Source: Amorphochlora amoebiformis (lineage: Eukaryota; Cercozoa; Chlorarachniophyceae). Taken from it: a stretch of DNA of 64,000 nucleotides. Position 1 is the stretch's first letter. Each line of letters begins with the position of its first letter. Made by a program: the position numbers and the translations under genes. The stretch spans positions 1,984,001-2,048,000 of the forward strand of contig BAAHQB010000001.1 in NCBI GenBank assembly GCA_054601695.1. The letters are read 5' to 3'. Shown in pieces: positions 1 to 44,688 of the stretch. The notes under the pieces were generated by a model. That model had not been told where the DNA came from, ran no database searches, and was given only the letters and a program-made list of their open reading frames with translations.

Positions 1-8
1 CGACCTGT

Positions 9-115
9 GTTAGGGTTAGTTAGGGTTAGGGTTAGGGTTAGGGTTAGGGTTAGGGTTAGGGTTGTGGTTAGGGTTAGGGTTAGGGTTAAGGTTAGGGTTA
101 TATTGATTGAAATCT
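9..115 (+). repeat. Telomere-type TTAGGG array at left edge
   Basis: About sixteen nearly perfect TTAGGG units with a few variants (TTAG, TTGTGG, TTAAGG). A second array in the opposite orientation lies 375 bp inside (489-612), and unique sequence precedes the first unit. This is therefore interstitial or subtelomeric rather than proven to be a chromosome end. Confidence 0.9.
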
Positions 116-220
116 TTTCCTTTTCTGGGTAATATAGATATATGTGTATTATGCGTACATGTATATGTATATATATATATTATAATGTATTTGTATGAAA
201 ATATCATTGAATATATACAC

Positions 221-256
<36 letters not shown>

Positions 257-318
257 CATATACATAATATGTGTATATACATATGTATACAAATATACAC
301 ACACAGTTATATATATAT

Positions 319-359
<41 letters not shown>

Positions 360-360
360 C

Positions 361-418
361 CAAACCAAGGGCCATCTGTAAATCGCTCTAGGCTTGTAAG
401 ATCTAAGGGATATACTTA

Positions 419-455
<37 letters not shown>

Positions 456-735
456 TCATACATATGTATATATGCTACATATCTCATCTTAACCCTAACC
501 CAAACCCTAACCCTAACCCTAACCCTAACCCTAAAATCCTAACCCTAACCCTAACCCTAACCCTAGCCTTAACCCTAACCCTAACCCTAACCCTAACCCT
601 AACCCTAGCCCTTACCATATGTATATTTTATATATGTATATTATATATTATAGCAAAAACAGTTTTTCCACATGGGAGATAGAGTATGAAAGGTGTGTAA
701 TATATATATATATATATTATACTATATATTATATA

Positions 736-785
<50 letters not shown>

Positions 786-835
786 AATATCTCTCTCTCG
801 CTCTATTACCTTATATATGTATATATTGTTTAGAT

Positions 836-868
<33 letters not shown>

Positions 869-1446
869 GTATGTATGTTAATGTACAATATGTACATGGA
901 TATATTTATATATATAAATATATATACATATATATTATATATATATGTGTTATGTATAGAAATACATAATGTATGTATATATATATATATATATGTATTA
1001 ACTGTGCATGTCAAAGTATTGTATCCATGGATATGAGCGTATATTACACTATATATAAAAATATAACATGCATATATATATATATATATATAGATACATA
1101 TGTATAGATTTGTACACATTTCTATATATATATATATATATATATTCACACACATATATATATATATATTATATACATATTACACACATATCATATGCAT
1201 GTAATAATATACCTAAAGGTAGATAAACTTACACACGCATCCCTCAAGTCTCTCACCTCTCTCTCTCTCTCTCTCCCACTCTCTCTCTCTCTCCCACTCT
1301 CTCTCTCTCCCTCTCTCTCTCTCCCACTCTCTCTCTCTCTCTCTCTCTCTCCCACTCTCTCTCTCTCTCACTCTCTCTCTCTTTCTCTCTCCCACTCTCT
1401 GTCTCTCTCTCACTCTCTCTCCCTCTCTCTCACTCTCTCTCTCTCT

Positions 1447-1481
<35 letters not shown>

Positions 1482-1889
1482 CCCCCCCCCCCCCCCTCTC
1501 TTCCGACCTTCTGATCTCCTAGAATTATTCTTGTCATAAGGGTTTCTAAGCGCCAGGTAAGGGAGATAGACAGCATTGGTCAGGAAAGGCATCATACAAA
1601 GAAATCCTAGCATGTTTACCCTCTGGTCTCTGTGCTGGGATTAGGGTTAGGGTTAGAGCTAGGGTTAGGGTTAGGGTTAGGGTTAGGGTTTTAGAGAGAG
1701 GGAGAGAGCCAAGGAGAGGGGAAATGGGGAGAGAGAGAGAGAGAGGGGGAAAGAAAGAGAGAGATTCAGGGAGGAGAGATATATTTTTATGTAGAGAGAG
1801 GAGAAGAAAGAGGGAGAGAGATATTTAGAGCAAGAAAGAGCTAGGAACAGAGAGACAAAGGGAGAGAGAGAGAGAGAGAGAGAGAACCT

Positions 1890-1935
<46 letters not shown>

Positions 1936-2152
1936 GAAACAGTAAGAGTAAGAGAGAACAGGGGAAGGAAATAGACAGAGAGAGAGAGAGAGAGAGAGGG
2001 GTACATGAGGATAAAGAAAGCGAGATGAAAGAGACTAGAGAGAGGGGGGTTAGGGGTTCGGAAGAGAGTGAATATGCCTCTGAGTAGAACGCAGGCATCA
2101 TGAGTGTCCAGGAGACGACAAGGTTAAAGAGAGACTGCAGATGTATGTGTTT

Positions 2153-2206
<54 letters not shown>

Positions 2207-2256
2207 GGAGACGACAAGATTAAAGAGAGACATTAAAGAGAGACTACAGATGTATG

Positions 2257-2294
<38 letters not shown>

Positions 2295-2337
2295 AGGAGA
2301 CGACAAGGTTAAAGAGAGACTGCAGATGTATGTGTTT

Positions 2338-2368
<31 letters not shown>

Positions 2369-2508
2369 GTAGATGAATTTGTATGATATACGTGTAAATA
2401 TATTTACATACATGTATAGATTTATATATATATATGTATATGTGTGTATGTGTATCAATGTATATGCATATATATATATATATATGTAAATATGTATATG
2501 TGCATATA

Positions 2509-2540
<32 letters not shown>

Positions 2541-2621
2541 ACCCTCGATAACATCATATATGTATATATATATATATACGTTCATATATATGTATATTTA
2601 TATATCTATATATCTATACAT

Positions 2622-2654
<33 letters not shown>

Positions 2655-2690
2655 CATCGATGTACCTCCATTGTAAAGTTGAGGATATCA

Positions 2691-2735
<45 letters not shown>

Positions 2736-2776
2736 AATGTATATTTGTAACAATAGTACATATATGTATATACATA

Positions 2777-2813
<37 letters not shown>

Positions 2814-2911
2814 GTATATTTATAAGTATTCTGCACGCCTCGATCATATAGTTGAGGATAAAATTATAAGGTGTAAATATATGTCAATATAGACATATAT
2901 ATATATACATG

Positions 2912-2955
<44 letters not shown>

Positions 2956-3023
2956 CTATATACCTCCGAATAGGCTTGAGGATATAATATAATATGTAAA
3001 TATATGTCATTTTATACATATAT

Positions 3024-3063
<40 letters not shown>

Positions 3064-3333
3064 CTATATACCTCCGAATAGGGTTGAGGATATAATATAA
3101 TATGTAAATATATGTCAATATATACATATATACACATGTATATATATATATATATATAATACTATATACCTCCGAATAGGGTTGAGGATATAATATAATA
3201 TGTAAATATATGTCAATATATAAATATATACACATGTATATATATATATATATATATAATATACTATATACCTACGAATAGGGTTGAGGATATAATATAA
3301 TATGTAAATATATGTCAATATATACATATATAT

Positions 3334-3373
<40 letters not shown>

Positions 3374-3405
3374 TATAATATGTAAATGTATGTCAATATA
3401 TACAT

Positions 3406-3450
<45 letters not shown>

Positions 3451-3661
3451 ATATACTATATACCTCCGAATAGGGTTGAGGATATAATATAATATATAAA
3501 TATATGTCAATATATACATATATATACACATGTATATATATATATATAGAGATATAGTATACCACATAGCTCCGAACAGGGTTGAGGATATAGTATAAAA
3601 TGTAAACATATATCTATATACATACACACACATATATATATATGTATATATATATATATGT

Positions 3662-3712
<51 letters not shown>

Positions 3713-3800
3713 TAGATATTACATACTATATATCTCCGAATAGGGTTGAGGATATCTTATAATATGCATATATACGTCAACATATATATATATATATATA

Positions 3801-3847
<47 letters not shown>

Positions 3848-4085
3848 TATATACCTCCATTATAGGGTTGAGATGGGGGGCTATATCAGGGTTGGTAAGA
3901 GGGAGGATAAACCTATGGTTATATGTGTATATGTACATATAAATTTCTATATATATATATGTATATATATAATATATATTTTATATATACATATGTATTA
4001 AATATGTACGTATTAAGTAGACCCATTTGTAAATATATATATATATATATACGTATATATATATATATATGTTTATGTATGTGAC

Positions 4086-4116
<31 letters not shown>

Positions 4117-4198
4117 TACAAATATGTATACATAGTATATGTATACACACAGACACACGCGCACACACACCAACACACACACGCACACACACACACAC

Positions 4199-4259
<61 letters not shown>

Positions 4260-4437
4260 TTTGTGTGTATTCATATGTGTATAGTTCTGCGTATGCACTA
4301 CACGAAGGTTGTAAATATGTCTATGTTTAAACACACATATATATTTTACATATATAAATATATATTATATAAATATATATATATATATGTATATATATAT
4401 GTATATATAAATATGTATATGTACATGTTAAGTATAT

Positions 4438-4479
<42 letters not shown>

Positions 4480-4535
4480 TACATATATATATATATATGT
4501 ATGTAAATAATATGTATATACATTCTATATATTTA

Positions 4536-4579
<44 letters not shown>

Positions 4580-4612
4580 TAAATATATAGAATGTATATA
4601 CATATTATATAC

Positions 4613-4683
<71 letters not shown>

Positions 4684-4693
4684 ATTTATAAAT

Positions 4694-4730
<37 letters not shown>

Positions 4731-4948
4731 AATATATATTCTACATATATATATATATATATATATATATACCTACGTGTACATCTGTACATTATGTATG
4801 CATTCGTAATATGCATGGTGCTCCCTATAAAAGTGCATGTGGAGCCCATGCACACAACATGCATGTTTATGTATCGATGTGTATAAGTGTGTATATGTGT
4901 ATATATGTGTATATATGTGTGCGTATATATATATATATATATACACAC

Positions 4949-4986
<38 letters not shown>

Positions 4987-5470
4987 ATGTGTGTATATGT
5001 GTGTGTATGTGTGGCATTAAGTAGATGTGTATGTGTGGCATTAAGTAGACATACCAGAAGTTCACAGAGAGGTCAAAGGCAAGCTTAAGAGTGTTAGGGT
5101 CCGACTTGAGTAGCATGTTACCCGGGGGTATGTCAGAACCAAATACCCAGTATACGTAAAGCAATGATGCCACTGATGTATGTAAATACATGTGTGTATA
5201 TGTGTATGCATATTTGTTTATATCTAAACATATATATATATATATATATATATAGTTATATAATGTAATACATATTGTATACATATCTAGTATGTACGCA
5301 TATATATATATATATATATATATATTATGTAATTGTCTATTTATTCGTATAAACATGAGACAATATTGGTGTAAACATGTAGAAACGAATTCTAAGACAT
5401 ATGGTCACACATAATTAAACACACATATATATATATATTATATTATATATATATATATATATATATATTT

Positions 5471-5555
<85 letters not shown>

Positions 5556-5900
5556 TTATACATAAATATCTCCATACACATATATGTACGAATCCGCTCT
5601 CCCCATACCTGCCGGAATCCAGTTTTTCCCCTGGATTCCGATACGGCTCCGCTTTTCCATCCCCCCCCCTCCTTCCCACCCCTCTTCCTCGGCTCCGGCC
5701 ACTACCCAACGCGCGTGTTGACGACTACGTAGCCGGCTAACGTCTTCATTTTTCATTTTTTTAGTGTTATATTTTAATCTAAAGCCCAGAGGGCACCCTT
5801 TAAGGATCTTATGTGGAGTATAAGCGTGGTGAGTTAGGGGGGGGGGGAGGAGATGGGGTTGGGTGTGTATGGTCGAGAGGGCCATGGGAACGGAATCCAA
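361..5900 (-). CDS. Polytopic membrane protein, spliced, 3' end not found
   Basis: Reconstructed minus-strand exons, in coding order, are 5609-5900 (ATG at 5900), 5055-5172, 3855-3912, about 2040-2134, about 1515-1634 and 361-402. The first junctions match in phase (1, 2, 0). The product starts with a Pro/His-rich then basic N-terminus of about 97 residues. Hydrophobic segments follow, including [11 protein letters not shown], the NFW-FILPL junction, SLFNLVVSW and [20 protein letters not shown], then LTSLERF. This order resembles small polytopic membrane proteins I remember from algae and plants, but I cannot name the family; the function is unknown. The 3' borders of exons 4 and 5 are uncertain because they run into (GA)n tracts. 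No stop was found: a possible last exon near 100-140 reads into telomere repeats, so the gene may be truncated there or continue outside the window. Confidence 0.6.
489..612 (-). repeat. Inverted telomere-type CCCTAA array
   Basis: About twenty CCCTAA units with small interruptions, opposite in orientation to the array at 9-115. It lies just beyond the last recognised exon (361-402) of the minus-strand membrane-protein gene, on that exon's upstream side, inside an intron. Confidence 0.9.
1253..1500. repeat. (TC)n pyrimidine tract in intron
   Basis: A run of CTCTCT with CCCACTCT interruptions ends in an 18-nt C run. It lies downstream of the exon near 1515-1634 of the minus-strand gene, where it would be transcribed as a purine tract. 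Reading frames across it (Ser-Leu or Arg-Glu repeats) are artefacts. Confidence 0.9.
1639..2045. repeat. Short TTAGGG array followed by GA-rich tract
   Basis: About nine TTAGGG units (1639-1690) run directly into a GAGAGA tract that continues to about 2045. On the minus strand this is one intron between two membrane-protein exons, with the telomeric repeats next to the acceptor end. Confidence 0.85.
2203..2335 (-). repeat. Two partial copies of exon 4 edge
   Basis: The block that covers the CTGCAG acceptor and first 29 nt or so of the exon ending at 2134 is repeated at about 2203-2250 and 2292-2335, each copy followed by (TA)n. On the minus strand these copies lie upstream of the true exon and carry the same 3' splice site. 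Confidence 0.85.
2655..3770 (-). repeat. About ten partial copies of exon 3 end
   Basis: A 27-nt element, on the plus strand TACCTCCGAATAGGGTTGAG plus GATATAA, recurs roughly every 100 bp at about 2665, 2840, 2955, 3070, 3167, 3270, 3462, 3568 and 3732. The copies are separated by (TA)n and by TGTAAATATATGTCAATATA. On the minus strand each copy reads as the last codons of exon 3855-3912 followed by its GGAG/GTATAT donor. The copies lie in the downstream intron. Confidence 0.85.
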
Positions 5901-6252
5901 GCGAAATGAAACTTTAGGTAATTTTAGATTATTTCGGAATCCAAATGAGAAGATTTAAAAAATCGGCTTGGAATGGCGGGAGTTTGGCGATGTGGAGCTG
6001 ATACAGAAGGAGTTAAATTCGGGACGTAGAAAGCGCGCATAAGGTCTAAAAGTCATGAAATTGCTTAAAGAACTGTACACATTGAGTAGGACGAAAGATA
6101 TGTTCGGGGGAAGACTTAGAAGTAGGTATATTTCTTCGAATGGCCCGTTCCTTGCACGAAGGGGGATAGCCAAGCATTATGTATATGTATGTTGATGTAT
6201 ATTTACATGCATTATATATTATTGCTAGTGTGTGTGTATATATGCACATTTG

Positions 6253-6300
<48 letters not shown>
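5901..6300. other. Intergenic, non-repetitive
   Basis: Ordinary-complexity sequence upstream of the minus-strand ATG at 5900. I see only short open frames with no recognisable domain. It may hold the promoter or 5' leader of the membrane-protein gene. Confidence 0.5.
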
Positions 6301-6305
<5 letters not shown>

Positions 6306-6309
<4 letters not shown>

Positions 6310-6363
6310 AATTGTATCATGCATGACACGATGACACGTTTTTCATTAAAATTCATATGATGA

Positions 6364-6401
<38 letters not shown>

Positions 6402-6461
6402 GTTTATTCATCATATGAATTTTAATGAAAAACGTGTCATCGTGTCATGCATGATACAATT

Positions 6462-6464
<3 letters not shown>
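6306..6464. repeat. Perfect inverted repeat around a (TA)n core
   Basis: A non-repetitive arm of about 58 nt (6306-6363) returns as its exact reverse complement at about 6406-6464, separated by about 42 nt of (TA)n. There is no open frame. The arms are not simple sequence, so this is a genuine inverted duplication able to form a hairpin. Confidence 0.9.
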
Positions 6465-6511
<47 letters not shown>

Positions 6512-6517
6512 TATATA

Positions 6518-6550
<33 letters not shown>

Positions 6551-7064
6551 TTTTAACGACTATATGTGACAATTTTACACATCAATTTACATACGCTAAG
6601 TTAGTATCATTGAAGCCCTAGCTCTAGTACATGTACAACAGTTATAGGCATATATATATCAATATATATACATACATATACACATATATATATATATACG
6701 AATTAGTAATGATGACAGTTTCTGAATTTTCGCTCCGAATCTAGATGATGTCGGCTACCCAATGGCCTTTGGTTGCCGCGCACGAGATTCCTTGATCCTG
6801 ACGACAGTGAGGAATACTCTCAGACGAATACATGTACAACTCATGCAGCGGTATATTTTTACTGACGTGATATCAGAAGCTTTCTGAATGCCAGATGGGT
6901 AGACCTAGTTATACAAATATAAATTAATATACAATTCGTTATATATATATACACATATATATTATATATTATGTACATATATATATGTGTGTGTATATAA
7001 TATATATACTAGTATATGATGTGTAGGTGTATGTATATATCATAGTATATATATATGTATACTA

Positions 7065-7099
<35 letters not shown>

Positions 7100-7268
7100 C
7101 TGTATGTGTGTATATATGTGTATATATATATATATGTGTATATAGATATATTTATATATATAATACTACTACATATAAATGTATCAAAATATGTTACATA
7201 TATAAAGTATTAAGATTATATAATTGCAATACTATACATACAGATATGTTTATATATATATATCATGA

Positions 7269-7305
<37 letters not shown>

Positions 7306-7384
7306 TATCTATATGTATAAATATATATGTTTATATGTGTGTATATATATATATATGTATTTATATACATATATATGCACACAC

Positions 7385-7446
<62 letters not shown>

Positions 7447-7534
7447 TTTACACACACATATATATATATATATATGTATACACATATACTTATATAATAT
7501 ATATATATATATATATTATTAATGCAGTATGTAT

Positions 7535-7581
<47 letters not shown>

Positions 7582-7683
7582 CATGTACAACATCTAGAAC
7601 TTCATATATGTACATATATAAATACAGTATGTAATGTAACTATGGTATATATGTATATGTATGTATAATATATATTGTATATC

Positions 7684-7716
<33 letters not shown>

Positions 7717-7797
7717 GGTATATGTATATATGTATGAAAGTTATAAACCAATATATAAATATATATATAGATATATGTATATATGTGTATATACAGC

Positions 7798-7833
<36 letters not shown>

Positions 7834-7931
7834 GATATATTTTGCACAATATATATATGTATATATATAAATATATATACTATGATATATGTATATATTA
7901 CATATATACATATATATCTATATATATGTTA

Positions 7932-7972
<41 letters not shown>

Positions 7973-8019
7973 TATGTATGTATACATTCACATACATGTA
8001 TATATATATATCTATCATG

Positions 8020-8050
<31 letters not shown>

Positions 8051-8059
8051 ACATTGCAT

Positions 8060-8090
<31 letters not shown>

Positions 8091-8140
8091 CCTGATATGC
8101 ATATTACATATTATATAGTATATAATATATACATATATAA

Positions 8141-8174
<34 letters not shown>

Positions 8175-8228
8175 ATACTACGACATATATATATATATAT
8201 ATATATATATAAAGATTCCCATTTATCT

Positions 8229-8272
<44 letters not shown>

Positions 8273-8590
8273 ATATATATATCATGATGTAATACAATAT
8301 GAATAAATACAGTGTATAATATATGTTTATATTTATTTACAAGTATATTTCCGCTTAAATTTATATACTATATATATATACACACATCATGATATATTAT
8401 GTACATGTATAATGTATATGTGTGTGCATAGATGTAATATATATACACACACACAGACATATATATATATATATTATAATATATATATATATAAATATAT
8501 TTATATGTATTCTACTACATTACAATAACAATTACACAATCAACATTAATTAGCACCACTCGAAATATAATACAGTCATACATTTATATA
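6465..8590. repeat. (TA)n/(CA)n microsatellite stretch
   Basis: Mostly dinucleotide repeat with short unique fragments at 6550-6640 and 6690-6920. I could not place a supported exon in either fragment. Confidence 0.7.
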
Positions 8591-9830
8591 TATGATCATC
8601 CCAGCTGGACGAAGTAGTGGAAGTTACTCATTAGCTGACTATGCATGTCTGGCAGGTTTGGCAGGTAGTTATGGAGTCCTTGGGCTTCTCGACTCGCCAT
8701 GGTCTGACAGTCAGCTCTTCGTCGACATTCGGAAGAGCTGGTAGGCCGTTTATCGTTGCGTCAACAGTCTCCTCGAGCACTTTGACGTCCTTGGAAGAAA
8801 GATAAAAACTCTCTTTTATAACCCTCTTTTCTTAAGCGATGGGAATTAGCTGTTAGGTCACCTGGTCGGGTTCGTCCTGAGCAATGGCATCGTTTGTGAC
8901 ATATTTTTTCCGGGGTGGCTCGCACTGCTGTTTCCTTAAGTGAGGGTGGGCCGTCGTGGACAACCCCTGGATACCCTTTCATGCAATGTTTGTGACACAA
9001 TTCAGGAATCCGTAAACATCACGTTGCAAAACAGAATTTGTATTCTGAACCTTCATAGACGAGCTCGCAGGCCTTTCTTTGAGCTCCGGCGTTCGCTGTT
9101 GTGGAGGGATCGTGGCTTTTGACAGACTCATGGCCTTGTCAGGGAGGTCCTTTTGGGGAATTCGAGTCCCTACATTTATCGCTGCAGAACTCTCCCGAGA
9201 GGTCTGGAGTTCAGAAAATCACAGGAAATCAATGGCAGCGTCGTTAAACGTGGAACCCTACCTTGTGGGCCGAGATTAATGCGTCCATTTTCGACGCACG
9301 TCGCTTGAGAACGTCCGTCTGAAGGATGTACATTATACCACGACGAAAGGAGTAAGCAGGGAAGGTGCTTGGGCTGACCTTCTTTTCCTTCGCTGTATTT
9401 GCGCCCATTTTTAGTGAGGTGCCCTCAACGCCACTCTCCCTTCCATTGTGTGTCAGGAGAACTAAGCAGTGTGACTTTGTGCGTAGTCACACAAGTTGGA
9501 CACAATATTGCTGATTTATTATGCGGAATATTGAATTCTTTATATAAGATATCTCATTTTTAATTACTTGGATAACTCGGATAAGAATATCTCCATAAAA
9601 AAGCCCAACCGAAGAGATATTTCGATAACTTTATTTTTAAAATTTCGAATGAGGCAGACGGGTGTGCGCGCGTTAGTTGCCCTGATGGGTATACTCCCCT
9701 GCATTTTTACCCTAAAGTCATTCCAAGGGATGCTTGTTTACGCGTCATATATCAACTGGCCGTGGTGGGAGCGATTTTTTTTTTAATAATTCGATAAATT
9801 TCTCGGAGAATTCCCTTCCTCGGTGTTGGT
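8590..9830. other. Unassigned non-repetitive island
   Basis: About 1.2 kb of normal-complexity sequence between microsatellites. On the plus strand one frame from about 8593 stays coding-like for some 110 codons but is broken by two TAG codons, then by TAA at about 8937. Other frames at 8940-9122 and 9079-9279 are also open. None shows a domain I recognise. It could be a decayed gene or mobile-element remnant, an unspliced gene with undetected introns, or noncoding DNA. Confidence 0.35.
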
Positions 9831-10100
9831 GTACAAATATTTACATATTCGTGATTGTACAATGCATAATATACATATATACACATATGTTATGTATTCT
9901 TATCTTGTATATTTGACGTACGTCTTATAAACACCACATATATATATAAATATATATACATATATATCTACATATTATATATACATATGCTGTATATTAT
10001 ATATCCATATATCTCCGTTCCAAAAAATTATTCTAGAAGTAAAAACAAGTGAACTATATTACTGACTTTCATACACAGGGTTGATTTTAAGAATCCAAGC

Positions 10101-18963
<8,863 letters not shown>

Positions 18964-19051
18964 TTCTAATGGTTGAAAAGCCATTATGTATATATACATC
19001 TATATATATATATATATGTATATGTATGTATGTATGTATGCATGTATATGG

Positions 19052-19094
<43 letters not shown>

Positions 19095-19154
19095 CACGTA
19101 TGGTAATGCAGTGTTTTCAGTATATATGTATATATGTATGCCGCGTTAGTAATA

Positions 19155-19194
<40 letters not shown>

Positions 19195-19409
19195 ATATTA
19201 GGTGTCTTACACATTTTAAGAATATATGGTTCTATTGAATTATAAGGTCAATGTATAGATACATGCACATATCACGTTAAGTATGTACTACTCATATATG
19301 GATATATGTCTATAATGACTCTTATATCTATATCCCATATATGTATATATATATATATATTTCTAGATGTATATTATGTGGTACATATATCCACACACAA
19401 ATAAAAGAA

Positions 19410-19449
<40 letters not shown>

Positions 19450-19475
19450 GTGTTTGATGCAAACATACATATATA

Positions 19476-19525
<50 letters not shown>

Positions 19526-19588
19526 TGTGCCTGTAATGTTCTATGGCAGTTCATATATATATGTAACTTCCAATACATATATGATATG

Positions 19589-19622
<34 letters not shown>

Positions 19623-21040
19623 TATGATATAAATAAAACTTCGATGACATATTATACAAATACACATACACAAACTTAAAACACACCCAAAGTTTCTGCA
19701 TTTTCGCACAAACACAAGCAAACAAACACACGCACATACCTTCGGTACCCAACAAACAGATTCTCGGAACCCATGGAATCCAGTGACAGAGCCCTCAGTC
19801 ACGCTTTTCTTGGATTTCTTCGGAACCCAACACTCCGAGAACTCACGACCTTACCCCACCGTCCAACAGCAAGCTGTTAAGGCCAACTTAAGGGTAGATA
19901 TCTCCCCTTCCTTCCTGTCCCACACCCCCGCCCTCCTCTCTCATACCTCTCTCTCTCTCCGGTTCCTTCTCGGATGTATTAATGAGAGAGAAGTTGTATT
20001 TTACCTATCAGAGAGCAGCTTGGTATGGTTCTCGGATATATTAATATGAGAGAGAAGTTGTATTTTACCTATCAGAGAGCAGCTTGGTGTGTGTGTGCAT
20101 GGGCATGTGAATTTTTTTCTAAGATGTGTATAATCAAATGGGTTTGTAGTGTCTGTACTATTGTTGTTGGCGGGAAGAAGGGATGATTCAAAGTGAGAGC
20201 GGAGAGAAGAGGGGAAAAAAAAAATCCTGATGGGATTACCGGAAGGGGGGGCGGGGGGGGGGGGGGGGGAATTGAGTTGTTATTGGGAGATTTATTTTTT
20301 TTTTTTTCATTTCTTGTATTTTTTTTATTTTTCTTTTTTTTAATTTTTGGCAGCAGTTGTGTGTGTGTGTGTGGTTTTTTTTTTTATATATACTATGATT
20401 GTGTGTACGTACCGTTATATATATATATATATATGTATATATATGTATATGTAATAGGTAAATATATATTCATAAACCACCTCTTCTCTCTCTTTTTTCT
20501 CTCTTTTCTCTTCCTTCTCTATCTCTTTTTTCTCTCTTTTCTCTCCCTTCTCTCTCTCTTCTCTTTCTTCACTTCTCTCTTCTCTCTCTTCTCTCTTTCT
20601 CTCTTCCTCTCTTTTCTCTCTCCCCCCTCTCATTTTTTGTTTTTCTCTCACTTTCTTTTCTCTCTCTCTCTCTTCTCGCTCTTCTCTCTCTCTCTCCCTC
20701 TTCTTTCTCTCTCACCCCCCTCTCTCTCTCTTTCTTTCTTCTCTCTCCCAGTTTCTCTCTTCTCTCTCTCATTCTTTTTCTCTCTCTCTCTCGCATTCTC
20801 TCTCTCTCTTTTCTCTCTCTCTTTCTTTCTCTCTTGCTCTCTCTCTCTCTCTCTCTCTTTTCTTTCTCTTTATCTCTCTCTTCTCCCTTTTTTTTTTTCT
20901 CTCTTCTCTCTTTTTCTCTCTCTCTCTCTTTTCTTTCTCTCTTTCTTTCTCTCTTTCTTTCTCTCTCTCTCTTCTTTCTCTATCTCTCGTTTTCTCTTTT
21001 CTCTCTCTCTCTCTTCTCCGTCTCTCTTCCCTTCCCCTTT

Positions 21041-21093
<53 letters not shown>

Positions 21094-21110
21094 CATATAT
21101 ATGTCTCAGT
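18964..21110. other. Intergenic region with direct repeat and pyrimidine tract
   Basis: Between the stop of the hydrolase gene and the ATG of the phosphatase gene. It holds microsatellites, a 50-60 nt direct duplication (about 19975-20027 and 20036-20088), a G-rich run at 20245-20270, T-rich runs to 20390 and a 570-nt CT-rich tract (20470-21040). I assign no gene. A 36-codon frame starting at the ATG near 19772 is open but has no support. Confidence 0.6.
20470..21075 (+). repeat. Long CT-rich tract ending in (CA)n/(TA)n
   Basis: Nearly pure C and T on the plus strand for about 570 nt, then (CA)n, ending about 35 nt before the ATG at 21111. By position it may lie in the promoter or 5' untranslated region of the phosphatase gene. 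The 338-aa open frame across it is low-complexity Ser/Leu/Phe and is not a gene. Confidence 0.8.
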
Positions 21111-42941
<21,831 letters not shown>

Positions 42942-43518
42942 GGCTCCGGGACCTCCAATTGAACGGAGACGTTCGGACAACCGAGGCTGATCACTGAATC
43001 ATCACCTTCACAATATCTTCAACATCGTCCACAACTACTAGCGGCATATTCAGTTACCAGATGTAGTTTTGATAAATACATGTAGCCCGGCTCCGCGACG
43101 CAATGTTACTTAATATAGTCTGTCGCACTCATACGTCATATGATTTATTTTCATTTATACTCTCTACGTAGTTTGCAGGTAATGATTGCATGTGGTTGGA
43201 GTATATCCAGTACTATTGTCGTAGTTTATGTAGATATATGTATATATATATATATATAGTATCATATGGCTAAAGATGCTCTACCGTCTTAAGTAATTAA
43301 GTCTATTAAGTGTAACACCACAAGTCTGCTGCCATTTCACGGCATCTCGAGTATGACGACTAGTAATATTCTAATAGAACTAGTAGAAATGACTGACACA
43401 GTGCACGTGGGCTTGGTGATCAGTTAACCTTTTCAGCAGCTAGGTGCATATATGCATAGTTATAATAGTTATATCTAGTATATGTACATTCAACCCTACG
43501 GTTTGATCACCTACTGAC
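42942..43518. other. Convergent intergenic region
   Basis: 577 nt between the stop of the phosphatase gene and the stop of the transporter gene. Normal complexity, no credible coding frame; it should hold both 3' untranslated regions. Confidence 0.6.
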
Positions 43519-43782
43519 CTAGAAGTCGACGTCATCTTCGAGCTTCGCATCCAAAGTCGACTGGTCCAATAAGGACGATTGATCATCAGGCTTGATGTCC
43601 AACCCGTGAGCATGTATATCGCTTTCGAGGCGTTCAAAACTTATCCCGCGCTGGCGTTCAAGATATTTGTTGAGATACGACGAAACTGAAGGAAGGGCGC
43701 AGAAGTACAGGGTGCCCATGGAGCAGAATGCCATGGAAGCAGATATTGTTGCAAATCCTGCGAATCCTGTATGAATGTGTAA

Positions 43783-43823
<41 letters not shown>

Positions 43824-44178
43824 GCTGGAGGTGTATGTGTTAACGTATGTACATGTGTGTAAATACACATATGTATATTTTCTATAGCACACACATGTAT
43901 ATGTGTATATATATATATATATATACATACATACAAATGAATATTGGTGTATGTAATACATATACATAACATCTAACCTAACGTTTGATAGACAGATCCT
44001 CCGATCATAGGGCCTATTGCCCACCCTATTGCGTAAACTGCATTCCACAGCCCTGATATCCTAGCGTGAACTCTCTCATTCTTCTCGGGTACCTGCGTTG
44101 CGTAGAATATAACGTGTCTAACTTACTTTTAAAGAAAATGTGAAAATAAAAAAAAAAAACAGATGGACCTACATACAT

Positions 44179-44217
<39 letters not shown>

Positions 44218-44500
44218 GGTAATAACAACAATTATAAGTGTTATTTATAATGATAGTGAGACTGATAATAATAATGGAACCCACCCCAACGACGAGATCA
44301 GGATAACACGCGTTGCAACCAACGCTGCCGAGTCCTGTACATATATATTACATATATGTGTTTATATATATATGTATATATGTATGTATAATGCATTTGT
44401 ATGTATCTATGTGTAGCATGGCTACATATATGGTACGAGTGTTTATAATATATATGTATATATGTATACATATATAATATATATATGTATATATACATAG

Positions 44501-44535
<35 letters not shown>

Positions 44536-44647
44536 CCTCATATCGTATGCATATATGTATAGTGTACATGTCATGCATTTATGTGTATATATGTTCTACC
44601 TTTCAGTAACATAGTTACCCATAGGATATATATATATATATATTATA

Positions 44648-44688
<41 letters not shown>

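Noticed and set aside
9-115. True chromosome end at the left edge
   Set aside because: Only about 100 nt of repeat, preceded by unique bases, with equal arrays in the opposite orientation further in. A terminus cannot be claimed from this.
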